From an uncultured Porphyromonadaceae bacterium (GTDB lineage: Bacteria; Bacteroidota; Bacteroidia; Bacteroidales; Muribaculaceae), in contig URSD01000025.1 in assembly GCA_900550395.1 (NCBI GenBank), positions 1 through 41,480 on the forward strand: a stretch of DNA of 41,480 nt, in the 5' to 3' direction. Of the stretch, positions 1-8,010 are shown piece after piece. Position 1 is the stretch's first letter, and each line of letters begins with the position of its first letter. The notes beneath the pieces are model-generated. The model was not told the DNA's origin and did not search any database. It saw only the letters and a program-made list of their open reading frames with translations. The position numbers and the translations under genes were made by a program.

Positions 1-45
1 CCCATGGCTCGTCGGCTGCGCCTCCTCACGCATGGGCTGAAAACT

Positions 46-65
46 GCCCGCCGCGCTCCGCGGGC
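46..65 (+). terminator. Rho-independent terminator-like hairpin of an off-window gene
   Basis: GCCCGC at 46-51 pairs with GCGGGC at 60-65, and CTTCCCTTTCTTCTTC follows. A pyrimidine-rich but imperfect T tract fits the end of a plus-strand gene lying left of the window. A near-copy of the hairpin occurs at 36067-36088. The outer bases 1-6 and 31-36 also form a CCCATG/CATGGG pair. Confidence 0.5.
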
Positions 66-417
66 TTCCCTTTCTTCTTCATTTTATAGGTAGGAGGCGG
101 GGTGCACCGCACACAAATACATTATATGAGCCGCAATGCACATACCGTGCGTCTACATTCAAGGAGAAAATATCGAGTTCTGCAACACTCTCTAATCACT
201 TCGGTCAACACGGGATAGGAGGCTAAAAGCGGCAGAAAGTTTCGGCGCCGCGTGTGTTTCTGCTTGCATATCTCAAAAAATGGACGTAAATTTGCCGTTG
301 CTGGAGGTTTGCCGTGCCGCCTTAGAGAAGGTGCTCCCGCAATTTCCGGCATACATATTTTGAAAGAAGCGTTTCGGGCTTTGTCCTCTTTAGCAAAAAT
401 CGCCAAATTTTTCAGTA
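66..417. other. Intergenic stretch with no convincing gene
   Basis: A 94-codon minus-strand frame (122-406) is open, but it has no recognisable domain, no signal peptide and an unconvincing start context. I see no repeat or RNA gene here. It is AT-richer near 380-420, where a promoter for the next transcription unit could lie. Confidence 0.4.
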
Positions 418-600
418 ATAACGAAGGATAAAAGCAGTCGTAGGAACGCTCATGCTTGTCGTATATCCACTCCCTCCGGGCGGAGGGAGACTTGATATCC
501 GATTAAGCGTGGGAGTGGACTGTTTACTTCGTTATGGGCGTTTGGCGATGCCTGCTAAGGGGATAAGCAGAATTCATCCTGCGCTTTTTTATTATCCCCA
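418..600 (+). promoter_or_regulatory. Putative structured leader RNA or small RNA
   Basis: Several helices nest: 418-426 with 527-535 (9 bp), 432-438 with 519-525 (7 bp, one G-U) and 467-474 with 511-518 (8 bp), with a small hairpin at 475-484. Downstream, CTGCT (552-556) can pair with AGCAG (566-570), while GCAG (567-570) can instead pair with CTGC (579-582) before a run of six T. GGGGATAA (559-566) also pairs with TTATCCCC (592-599). Mutually exclusive pairings ending in a T run resemble a riboswitch or attenuator expression platform, but I recognise no known aptamer. The next gene starts 40 bases downstream. A free-standing small RNA is the alternative. Confidence 0.4.
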
Positions 601-639
601 AATGTCGGCGAAAGGGTGACGCCGGCACATCAGACACTC

Positions 640-1506
640 ATGAAAAACATTTTAGCTTTTATGGCCGTGGCCGCCGGTGCGCTCACATTGTGCGCGTGCT
701 CTGACGACAACAAAGACCTCGACATCAACAACTACGGAGCGTACGAACGCCTTCCTGAAGGGCTGATAGACAATCTGTCGTCGAACTTCGAATACAGGGG
801 TACATGCTATACGCTTGTCTATGGTCCTGAGAACGGATACAGCGAAGACACCTGGCACTTCGTCTATGAGGGCAGTGACTATTACTGGCCCTACAAAGGG
901 CTCCACGTCGTGCAGTTCTCGCCCGACAGCCGCACTGTGGCATCGCTCGGCCACGACGAACCCGTAACGCGTTTCGGTGATTACCTCACGCCCCTGCTGC
1001 CGCAGGACAAGGCTTTGCCAATCCTCGGCGACAACATACTCATCGTCACCACTCCCGACAACCGGCGCACCTATCGCATTTTTAACGGTGACGCCGACAT
1101 CCTGTACACAAAGGATGGCGACCGCACAATACTGCTGCCGAGTACGGGCGGCTCGGAATACGGCTACGTAATCATGACTGATACCGATCTTTATTCCAAA
1201 GGCACGGGTGGTTCAGGCGGCGGTACCGGCGGCAGCGGCAGTCATGACCGTGTGTCGACCAAGGTGTTTGAAGTGTGGACCTACGGTTACGGCATGTCGA
1301 AAACGGTAAAACAGTCTGACCGCTGGTGGTACAAAGGAGAGGTAGGCGGCAAAGTGTGTCTTTTCAAGACGCAGCACGGCTCCTGTTTCATGGTGGCGTC
1401 CCGCAATTCCGACACCAGTTGCGAAGGCTATTCGGTGGGTAGCTACAGCTACAAAGTAACCGAACAGACCATAACCGCCGGAACTTACTATTACTACTTC
1501 AACTGA
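640..1506 (+). CDS. Hypothetical secreted lipoprotein with Gly/Ser linker
   Basis: 288-residue protein of unknown function. The first 20 residues form a lipoprotein signal peptide ending LTLCAC, with the last Cys as the likely lipidated residue, so it should be anchored in an outer envelope membrane. ATG 640 is preferred over the in-frame GTG at 616 because it places the charged MKN directly before the hydrophobic core. Residues about 25-185 form one region rich in aromatic and acidic residues. A Gly/Ser-rich linker (about 190-205) follows, then a C-terminal region with Cys residues and a Tyr-rich end. The linker suggests two independently folding domains. It is a single gene behind the putative structured leader and converges on the barrel gene 33 bases away. 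I do not recognise a family. Confidence 0.75.
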   Translation: MKNILAFMAVAAGALTLCACSDDNKDLDINNYGAYERLPEGLIDNLSSNFEYRGTCYTLVYGPENGYSEDTWHFVYEGSDYYWPYKGLHVVQFSPDSRTVASLGHDEPVTRFGDYLTPLLPQDKALPILGDNILIVTTPDNRRTYRIFNGDADILYTKDGDRTILLPSTGGSEYGYVIMTDTDLYSKGTGGSGGGTGGSGSHDRVSTKVFEVWTYGYGMSKTVKQSDRWWYKGEVGGKVCLFKTQHGSCFMVASRNSDTSCEGYSVGSYSYKVTEQTITAGTYYYYFN

Positions 1507-1539
1507 AATATGGAAAGATTCCAGGGCGAACCTGAGATG

Positions 1540-2226
1540 TTATTTCAGCCGGAAGTTGTAGCCGACGGTGGCTTCGAGCGACATTGAGCGAGAGGCGCTG
1601 AAGATGTCGGCCTTCTTTGACGGATAAATATTTCCGAGACCGTAGTACAGGCGCGCTTCCAGCACGATGCTGTGGCGCGGCTGTACGTAGAATTCGCAGC
1701 CGAGGCCGGCGGCGATGCCGTAGTCGAATTTGTTGGCTATGTCCATGCTCATCTGCGACACCATGCGGTTGGCCGGGAAGCCTTCCACGTCGCCGGGATT
1801 GGCGTAGTCGAAGTTGCTCTTGATTTTGTCGCCTATCATGTAGCTGACTTCCGGGCCGAGGTTGACGAAACATTTGAAGCGGCTGCTGCCGAAGTAGATA
1901 TGCGTCATGACGGGCAGGCGCAGATAGGTGAGCGATCGGCTGTAGTCCAGGAAGTCGTCGGCTTCCTTGAAGTTCTCTTTCCAGCCGCGCTGCTCCCAGC
2001 CGAATTCGGCTATGATGCCGAAAATGCGCTCCTCGGTGTAGCGGAACGTTATGGCGCCGGATGTGCCGTTGAGCCAGCTTTGTGTCACTCCGGGCGAGAA
2101 CGACATCCTGGACAGACTTATGCCGCCGCGCGCGCCCATGCTGATGTGCGGCTTGTAGTGAGTCTCGGCTTGCATGGCGCATACGGCGCAGATGGCTCCG
2201 AGCAGTGTCAGCAGTAAACGTTTCAT
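1540..2226 (-). CDS. PorT-like outer membrane beta-barrel protein
   Basis: 228-residue protein with a signal peptide (MKRLLLTLLGAICAVCAMQA). Alternating hydrophobic/polar strands follow and end in GYNFRLK, the pattern of the small 8-10 strand barrel family (OMP_b-brl_2, PorT-like) of Bacteroidetes. It should sit in the outer membrane. Specific cargo or ligand is unknown. The start at 2226 is set by the signal peptide and by a TGATG overlap with the stop of the LysM protein gene, so the two are translationally coupled. It is the last gene of the parE-coaD-S41-LysM run, and co-transcription with a LysM protein suggests a role in envelope or peptidoglycan maintenance (inference). Confidence 0.8.
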   Translation of the reverse strand: MKRLLLTLLGAICAVCAMQAETHYKPHISMGARGGISLSRMSFSPGVTQSWLNGTSGAITFRYTEERIFGIIAEFGWEQRGWKENFKEADDFLDYSRSLTYLRLPVMTHIYFGSSRFKCFVNLGPEVSYMIGDKIKSNFDYANPGDVEGFPANRMVSQMSMDIANKFDYGIAAGLGCEFYVQPRHSIVLEARLYYGLGNIYPSKKADIFSASRSMSLEATVGYNFRLK

Positions 2227-3929
2227 CAGAGTATGCCGGTGTCGATGCTCCTGTCGGGGCTGAAAGTGATGATGTAAAGCGCGTTGTTGACGGGGCCGCT
2301 GTCGTCGCCGGTGCTGTCGAAGTTGAAGGCCGACTGTATGCCGCGCCACATCGACGTGTCCTGCGGCGTGAAGATGCCGTGGTTGGCGCGCAGGTTCTCT
2401 ATGAGCATGAGTGCGACGTCGTAGCCGAGAGCACCCTGATTGGGCACTACCTCCATGGGTGCGGTGCCGTATGCCTCGGTGAAGGCTTCGGTGAAGCGCT
2501 TGGCCGGGAGGCTTTCGGCGTCAAGGAACACGCGGCTGTAGATGGTGGCGCCGAGCGTGTGGAGCATGTCGCGCGCATCGTTGCGGAAGGCCGTCCAGTC
2601 GGGGTAGCCGAAGAGGCTGATGTCGGCGGTGGCTGTGTCCTCCATGTATGCCTTTATGGCGTGGCTCATGCGGTTGAACTCCTGGAGTGCGCCGCTTGAC
2701 GGCACTATCACGTATTTGTCGGCAGGGTCGAGGATGTCGAGGTCGGACGAGCGCAGCGTTCCGCTGTAGGAAATCTCTACAGGAGCTATTCCGTCGGCGA
2801 GATACTGCTCGCGGATGTAGTCGGTGAAAGCCTGCTTCTCGTTGCGCCCGGTAGTGTTGCGGAGTATCACGGGACGGGTGTCGCCGTAGCGTTCCCTCAT
2901 GCCGCGGTAGGCCTTGGCGTACATGGCGCTGTGGGGAATGTTGGCCTGTATGAGCGACGGCGTAGTGGCGTAGCTGCGGTCGCGCAGGTTGAAGATGTTC
3001 AGCACGTAGGCATCGCTTTGGGCGGCGGCTTCGGCCAGGGCGGACATCTGCGCGCTGTCCTCCGGAGCAATGATTACGGACGCCCCGCGGATGTTGTCAT
3101 CGATTTTGAAATCGCTGCTGTCGTAGCAGTAAATCGTGACGGGGCTTCCCGTGCGGCTCATTTCCTCTGCGCCTACGAGCATGCCTTTGTAGAAATCGGT
3201 GTAGAGCTGCGCGTGTTTGCCCGGAGCGCCGTCGGTTAGCTCGAAGGGGAGGACTACGGCGATTGAAGCCTCCCGGCCCGGAGTCACAGCGGACTCAGTG
3301 ACAGCAGGCAGCGAGTCGGGGGTAACCGAAACTTCTACTGTAACTTCCTCCTCCTCTGCCGGAACAGTTTCCGGAGCAGCGGGTACCACAGTTGTCGGCT
3401 CAGTCTTTTCTTCAGTCGCAGGTTCTGTTACTGCGGGCTGCGGTTCGGGTATGAACAGGGGCGTCTCGTTGGGCGACGATGCCGGCTGCGAGGAGTAGTC
3501 GCTTTCTGCTGCAACGGGTATCACAATTGTCTCGCCGTGGCGCAGACCGCGGTTTTTGAGCGCAGGATTCAGGGCTACAATCTCGTCGGGTGTGGTGCCG
3601 TAGCGGTGGGCGAGTCCGAAGAGGGTTTCATTGCGCTGCACCTCGTGGTTGATGGACGACGCGCCCTGCGGAGCAAGCTCCTCGAAGGGGAAATACAGCG
3701 TTGTGCCGGATCGCAGACGCTCGTTGGCACCGGGATTGTAGCGTATGATGTCGTCGCGGCTGATGCCGAGGTTGCGGGCTATGCTGAACACGGTGTCGCC
3801 CGATTTTACTTCGTAATAATAGTATTTGCGTCCGTTGATGCTCTTGACGGGCAGGTCAAGGGCATCGGCGCCCAGCGAGGCAATGGCAAGCAGGCCGGAG
3901 AGCATTATGTTGCGCAGTATTCGTCGCAT
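2226..3929 (-). CDS. LysM protein with C-terminal periplasmic-binding-like domain
   Basis: 567 residues. A signal peptide (about 1-23) is followed by LysM 1 (about 37-81, containing EVKSGDTVFSIARNLGIS) and LysM 2 (about 95-138), which should bind peptidoglycan glycans. A Pro/Glu/Thr/Val-rich linker (about 145-222) leads into a type I periplasmic-binding fold (from about residue 226, SIAVVLPFELTDG, through a FYKGMLVGAEE helix). This resembles the LysM/ABC-substrate-binding-like architecture seen in Bacteroidetes and, distantly, the LpoA regulators of penicillin-binding proteins. It probably acts in the periplasm as a sensor or scaffold rather than a transporter component, since no ABC genes are nearby. 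Its stop overlaps the barrel gene start, and 30 bases separate it from the S41 protease upstream. Confidence 0.85.
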   Translation of the reverse strand: MRRILRNIMLSGLLAIASLGADALDLPVKSINGRKYYYYEVKSGDTVFSIARNLGISRDDIIRYNPGANERLRSGTTLYFPFEELAPQGASSINHEVQRNETLFGLAHRYGTTPDEIVALNPALKNRGLRHGETIVIPVAAESDYSSQPASSPNETPLFIPEPQPAVTEPATEEKTEPTTVVPAAPETVPAEEEEVTVEVSVTPDSLPAVTESAVTPGREASIAVVLPFELTDGAPGKHAQLYTDFYKGMLVGAEEMSRTGSPVTIYCYDSSDFKIDDNIRGASVIIAPEDSAQMSALAEAAAQSDAYVLNIFNLRDRSYATTPSLIQANIPHSAMYAKAYRGMRERYGDTRPVILRNTTGRNEKQAFTDYIREQYLADGIAPVEISYSGTLRSSDLDILDPADKYVIVPSSGALQEFNRMSHAIKAYMEDTATADISLFGYPDWTAFRNDARDMLHTLGATIYSRVFLDAESLPAKRFTEAFTEAYGTAPMEVVPNQGALGYDVALMLIENLRANHGIFTPQDTSMWRGIQSAFNFDSTGDDSGPVNNALYIITFSPDRSIDTGIL

Positions 3930-3959
3930 ATCGGATAAGTGAGTGGTTTATCGTATCGG

Positions 3960-5555
3960 TTAATGTCCTTGCAGGAGGCTTCGGTATCGCTCCGGGTCGC
4001 TGATGAGGCGTACGGCTTCGGTGAAGACGGGGTTGTGGGGATTGGTGGAGCGAACGTACGAGCCGTTGTCGTAGAGGTCGCGGGCCATAAGCCCTTTCAG
4101 CATGGCGCGGATGATGACGGCGCTGCGCTGCCATTGCTCCTCGTTGAATTCAAGACCTTCCTTGGCGGCAGCGGCTATAAGGGCCTGCTCGTCGTCGGGA
4201 GCGATTTCAAACCGGGCGTAGAAAGTATCCTCGTCGGGGTATTGGGCCAGCAGGGCAGAACGGTTTTTCTCAACCTTGTTGATGATGAAGGTGTTGACGA
4301 TGCCTTTTGCCACGAGGTCGCGGTAATAGGGCGAGTACATCGTGGTGTCCACCGGAACGAAAACGTCGGGCATGATGCCGCCGCCTCCGTAGACCGTGCG
4401 ACCGTTGTGCAGGGTGCTGTATTTGAGTTTCTCGTCGAAGTGGATGCTGTCGGCGCTCCACAGTTCTCCGCTTTTGTAGCGGTTGAGCATGTCGAGCTGG
4501 TATTCCTCGCCTTTGCCCTTGGCATACGGCTTCTGTATGCATCGTCCGGCGGGAGTGTAGTAGCGTGCGGTGGTGAGGCGTATCATTGACCCGTCAGGGA
4601 AGGGGAAAGGCCGCTGCACGAGGCCCTTGCCGAAGGTGCGGCGGCCCACCACGAGGCCGCGGTCGTTGTCCTGGAGGGCTCCTGCGAGGATTTCGGAGGC
4701 CGATGCCGAATACTGATTTACCATCACCACAAGGCGCCGGCCGGTATCGCCCCCGCGTGTCGTAACTTCAAAGGTCATGGGTTCGCTGTGCAGCCCGCGC
4801 GTGCTTACCACGGGCGCGCCCTGAGGTAGGAACTGCGACGCCAGTTCCACCGCCGCGCCGAGGTAGCCACCGCCGTTGTCCTCCAGGTCGAGAATGATAT
4901 GGCGCATGCCCTTGCGGCGCAGCTTGAGCATCGCTTCGGCCACTTCGTCGGCTGTCTTTTCGGCGAAACGGCTTACACGGATGTAGCCTATGGAGTCGTT
5001 CACCATGTATGTGTCGTCGACGCTGTAGATGGGAATGTCGGCGCGTGTGAGCGTGAACTCAATCGGCTCGGCCACTCCGGCGCGCTTGACGTCGAGCTTC
5101 ACCTTGGAGCCTTTGGGGCCGCGGAGTACCTTTATGATGTCCGAGTTCTTCTTGTTCTTGCCGGCGATTACGGTATCGTTGGCGCTCAGGATGCGGTCGC
5201 CGGGGCGTATGCCGGCTTTCTCGGAGGGGCCGCCTACGGTGGTCTGGATTACATACACCGTGTCCTTGAGCATATTGAACATTATGCCTATGCCGCTGAA
5301 TTTGCCTTCGAGAGGCTGATTGAGTTCGCGGGTCTCGTCGGGGGTGGAGTACTGCGAGTGCGGGTCGAGAGTGGCGAGCATGGCCTTGACGGCTTCGTCG
5401 ACGAGGCTGTCTTCGGCCACTTCCTCTACGTAGAAGTTGGAGATGATGCCCTCGGCGTAGCGCAGTTTCTGCGAGGGGCTGAGGGAACCGGTCTGTGCGA
5501 ACGCTGTCATCAGCAGCGATGCCGCGGCGGCTATGGCGAGAAATATCTTTTTCAT
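3960..5555 (-). CDS. S41 family C-terminal processing protease (CtpA/Prc type)
   Basis: 531 residues with signal peptide MKKIFLAIAAAASLLMTAFA. The order is an N-terminal helical segment, a PDZ domain (about 85-165, with GIGIMF and GIRPGDRI) and the S41 protease core. The Ser-Lys dyad is visible: Ser285 in YSASASEILAGAL and Lys310 in RRTFGKGLVQ, 25 residues apart as in Prc. It should cleave C-termini of envelope proteins in the periplasm. The C-terminal about 170 residues are an extra helical region typical of Bacteroidetes members. Its ATG overlaps the coaD stop by 4 bases (ATGA). The order parE-coaD-S41 recurs, to my knowledge, in Bacteroidales. Confidence 0.93.
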   Translation of the reverse strand: MKKIFLAIAAAASLLMTAFAQTGSLSPSQKLRYAEGIISNFYVEEVAEDSLVDEAVKAMLATLDPHSQYSTPDETRELNQPLEGKFSGIGIMFNMLKDTVYVIQTTVGGPSEKAGIRPGDRILSANDTVIAGKNKKNSDIIKVLRGPKGSKVKLDVKRAGVAEPIEFTLTRADIPIYSVDDTYMVNDSIGYIRVSRFAEKTADEVAEAMLKLRRKGMRHIILDLEDNGGGYLGAAVELASQFLPQGAPVVSTRGLHSEPMTFEVTTRGGDTGRRLVVMVNQYSASASEILAGALQDNDRGLVVGRRTFGKGLVQRPFPFPDGSMIRLTTARYYTPAGRCIQKPYAKGKGEEYQLDMLNRYKSGELWSADSIHFDEKLKYSTLHNGRTVYGGGGIMPDVFVPVDTTMYSPYYRDLVAKGIVNTFIINKVEKNRSALLAQYPDEDTFYARFEIAPDDEQALIAAAAKEGLEFNEEQWQRSAVIIRAMLKGLMARDLYDNGSYVRSTNPHNPVFTEAVRLISDPERYRSLLQGH

Positions 5556-6040
5556 TTATCAGTAACATGTTTTGGAAGGAATGCGTCCACGTCGCGCCCG
5601 TAGGAGGCGAGTTCGCGCACTATGGAGGAGGATACGGCGGCGAGTTCGGGCAGGCTGTAGAGCAGCACGGTCTCGATGCCGGATAGCTGGCGGTTTACGT
5701 CGGCCAGGTCGCGCTCGTAGTCGAAGTCGCGTGTGGAGCGTACGCCGCGCAGCAGGGCGGTGGCGCCGTGGGCTGCGGCAGCGTCGACGGTAAGGCCGTC
5801 GTACACGGTCACTTCTATGCGGCTGTTGCCGGGAAATACGCGCCTTATGGCCTCGGCGGCCTGCTCGGCGTGCTCGCGGTCGTCGGGCTTGGCGGCGTTG
5901 ACGCCCACGCCGATGACTATGCGGTCGAAAATGTCGAGCCCGCGGGTCACGATTGACGCGTGGCCTGTTGTGAAGGGCCTGAACGAGCCGGCAAAGAAAG
6001 CTGTGCGGGGTTTATGCTCAATGGGTGATGTCGGTGTCAT
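5552..6040 (-). CDS. coaD: Phosphopantetheine adenylyltransferase
   Basis: 162 residues, the usual length for CoaD, plus a short N-terminal extension. It converts 4'-phosphopantetheine and ATP to dephospho-CoA in the cytoplasm, the fourth step of CoA synthesis. The nucleotidyltransferase signature is present: AGSFRPFTTGH, with the TxGH motif at about residues 24-27. LLRGVRSTRDFDYE and the C-terminal VSSSIVREL block are also typical. The start at 6040 lies 23 bases inside the 3' end of parE, and the stop overlaps the S41 start, so the three genes should be co-translated. FRPF replaces the more common FDPF, which is seen in other Bacteroidetes members. Confidence 0.95.
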   Translation of the reverse strand: MTPTSPIEHKPRTAFFAGSFRPFTTGHASIVTRGLDIFDRIVIGVGVNAAKPDDREHAEQAAEAIRRVFPGNSRIEVTVYDGLTVDAAAAHGATALLRGVRSTRDFDYERDLADVNRQLSGIETVLLYSLPELAAVSSSIVRELASYGRDVDAFLPKHVTDK

Positions 6041-7949
6041 CTTCCACTACGAGGTTGTCGATGATGAAGTTCTGGCGCTCCATGGTGTTTTTGCCCATGT
6101 AGAACTCCAGAAGCTCGGCCACGGCGTCCTCCTTGCGCAGCGTCACACGGTCGACACGCATGTCGGGTCCGATGAACGTGCGGAACTCGTCGGGGGAGAT
6201 TTCGCCGAGGCCTTTGAATCGTGTTATTTCGGCGTTCGCGCCGAATCGGTTGATAGCTGCGACGCGCTCCTCGTCGGAGTAGCAGTAGACGGTGTCGTCG
6301 GAGGGTGCTTTGGATTTCGTGCCTCGCTTGCTGGTCTTCTTGTTGCGCACGCGGAACAGCGGAGTCTGGAGCACGTAGACGTGGCCTTTCTTGATGAGGT
6401 CGGGATAGAACTGGAGGAAGAAAGTAATGAGCAGCAGGCGTATGTGCATGCCGTCTACATCGGCATCGGTGGCTATGATGACGTTATTGTAGCGCAGTCC
6501 GTCAATGCCGTCCTCGATGTTGAGGGCGGCCTGGAGCAGGTTGAACTCGTCGTTCTCATATAGTACCTTCTGCGTGGCGCCGTAGGTGTTGAGGGGCTTT
6601 CCTCGCAGCGAGAACACGGCCTGGGTGGCTACGTCGCGGATTTTCGTGATGGAACCGGCGGCCGAGTCGCCCTCGGTGAGGAAGATTGACGAAGCGAGTT
6701 TCAGCGCCTCGTCGCCCTTGGTGTCGTTGAGATGTGCCCGGCAGTCGAGAAGCTTTTTGTTGTGCAGGCTCACCTGTTTGGCCTTTTCGCGCGCCTTCTT
6801 GGTGATGCCTGCCATGGCTTTGCGGTCGCGCTCGCTTTCCTGTACTTTCTTGAGGATGATGTCGGCCACCTCGAGGTTGCGGTGCAGATAGTTGTCAAGC
6901 TCTTTCTTGATGAAGTCGCCCACGAACTTGGCTATCGTGGGGCCTTCCGGCCCCATGTCGCGGGAGCCGAGCTTGGTCTTTGTCTGCGACTCGAACACCG
7001 GTTCCTCCACCTTGACGGCCACGGCGGCGATGATGCCGTTGCGTATGTCGGAGTACTCGAAGTTGCGGCCGAAGAAGTCTTTCAGCGTGCGCGACACGGC
7101 TTCCTTGAAGGCGCTCAGATGGGTACCGCCCTGGGTGGTGTGCTGGCCGTTGACGAACGAGTAGTATTCCTCGCCGTACTGGTTGGCATGGGTGATGGCA
7201 ACCTCGATGTCGTCGCCACGGAGGTGTATGATGGGGTAGAGCGAGTCCTTTGTCATGTTCTCGCGCAGGAGGTCGAGAAGACCGTCGCGCGAGTGGAAGC
7301 GCCGGCCGTTGTAGACTATGGTGAGGCCGGTGTTGAGGAACGTATAGTTTTTGAGCAACGGTTCGATGAACTCGTCGCGGTACTGGTAATCGCGGAAGAT
7401 GGATGCGTCGGGAGTGAAGCGCACCAGTGTGCCGTTCTGTGCGTCGCAGGGCTGGAGAGGTGCTTCCGATGTCAGCTCGCCTTTGCTGAAGACAGCCCGC
7501 TTGAGCTCGCCGTCGCGCACGCTCTCGATCTCAAACATGGTGCTGAGGGCGTTCACGGCCTTGATGCCGACGCCGTTGAGGCCTACGCTTTTCTTGAACG
7601 CCTTGGAGTCGTACTTGCCTCCGGTGTTCATTTTGGACGCCACGTCAACCACTTTGCCCAGGGGGACGCCGCGGCCATAGTCGCGCACGGTGACGGTGCC
7701 CTCGGCTATCATCACTTCGATGCGCTTGCCGAATCCCATCATGAATTCATCGATGGCATTGTCGAGCACTTCTTTGAGCAGGACGTAAATGCCGTCGTCG
7801 CTGTTGGTGCCGTCGCCAAGTTTGCCTATGTACATGCCCGGACGGCGCCGGATGTGCTCCTTCCAGTCGAGTGTGCGTATGTCGTCTTCGCTATAGTTTG
7901 CCTGTATGCGGCCTTCGTCGGGATTGTTGTGTTCCAGTTCTTCGCTCAT
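6018..7949 (-). CDS. parE: DNA topoisomerase IV subunit B
   Basis: 643 residues, right for the short ParE form without the GyrB insertion. It is the ATPase and part of the DNA gate of topoisomerase IV, which unlinks daughter chromosomes. Visible motifs are the GHKL ATPase block (KEVLDNAIDEF, then VRDYGRGVP), the TOPRIM EGDSAAGS motif, DADVDGMHIRLLL and FKGLGEISPDEF. ATG 7949 gives MSEELEHNN. A TAATTTTGC box lies just upstream at 7954-7962. The parC partner is not in the window. The C-terminus ends in an acidic tail (VVEDDTDITH) that overlaps coaD. Confidence 0.95.
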   Translation of the reverse strand: MSEELEHNNPDEGRIQANYSEDDIRTLDWKEHIRRRPGMYIGKLGDGTNSDDGIYVLLKEVLDNAIDEFMMGFGKRIEVMIAEGTVTVRDYGRGVPLGKVVDVASKMNTGGKYDSKAFKKSVGLNGVGIKAVNALSTMFEIESVRDGELKRAVFSKGELTSEAPLQPCDAQNGTLVRFTPDASIFRDYQYRDEFIEPLLKNYTFLNTGLTIVYNGRRFHSRDGLLDLLRENMTKDSLYPIIHLRGDDIEVAITHANQYGEEYYSFVNGQHTTQGGTHLSAFKEAVSRTLKDFFGRNFEYSDIRNGIIAAVAVKVEEPVFESQTKTKLGSRDMGPEGPTIAKFVGDFIKKELDNYLHRNLEVADIILKKVQESERDRKAMAGITKKAREKAKQVSLHNKKLLDCRAHLNDTKGDEALKLASSIFLTEGDSAAGSITKIRDVATQAVFSLRGKPLNTYGATQKVLYENDEFNLLQAALNIEDGIDGLRYNNVIIATDADVDGMHIRLLLITFFLQFYPDLIKKGHVYVLQTPLFRVRNKKTSKRGTKSKAPSDDTVYCYSDEERVAAINRFGANAEITRFKGLGEISPDEFRTFIGPDMRVDRVTLRKEDAVAELLEFYMGKNTMERQNFIIDNLVVEDDTDITH

Positions 7950-7953
7950 AAAT

Positions 7954-7962
7954 GCAAAATTA
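7954..7962 (-). promoter_or_regulatory. Bacteroidetes -7 box upstream of parE
   Basis: On the minus strand the sequence reads TAATTTTGC, a perfect match to the TAnnTTTGC -7 element of Bacteroidetes primary sigma factor promoters, 4 bases before the ATG. A second TAATTTTGC lies about 40 bases further upstream near 8000. I see no clear -33 TTTG for the first box. Confidence 0.45.
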
Positions 7963-8010
7963 GCGATTTTTTTGCGAAACAGAGGTCTGACGTTCAGAAA
8001 TTTTGCAAAA

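Noticed and set aside
122..406. 94-codon minus-strand open frame near the left edge
   Set aside because: No recognisable domain or signal peptide, Arg/Cys-rich composition typical of shadow frames, and no good start context.
1672..2217. Long open frames on the strand opposite the barrel, parE, TPR and M3 genes
   Set aside because: They mirror real genes in other frames, have unusual composition (rich in Val, Gly, His, Arg), and lack domains. High GC makes such frames common.
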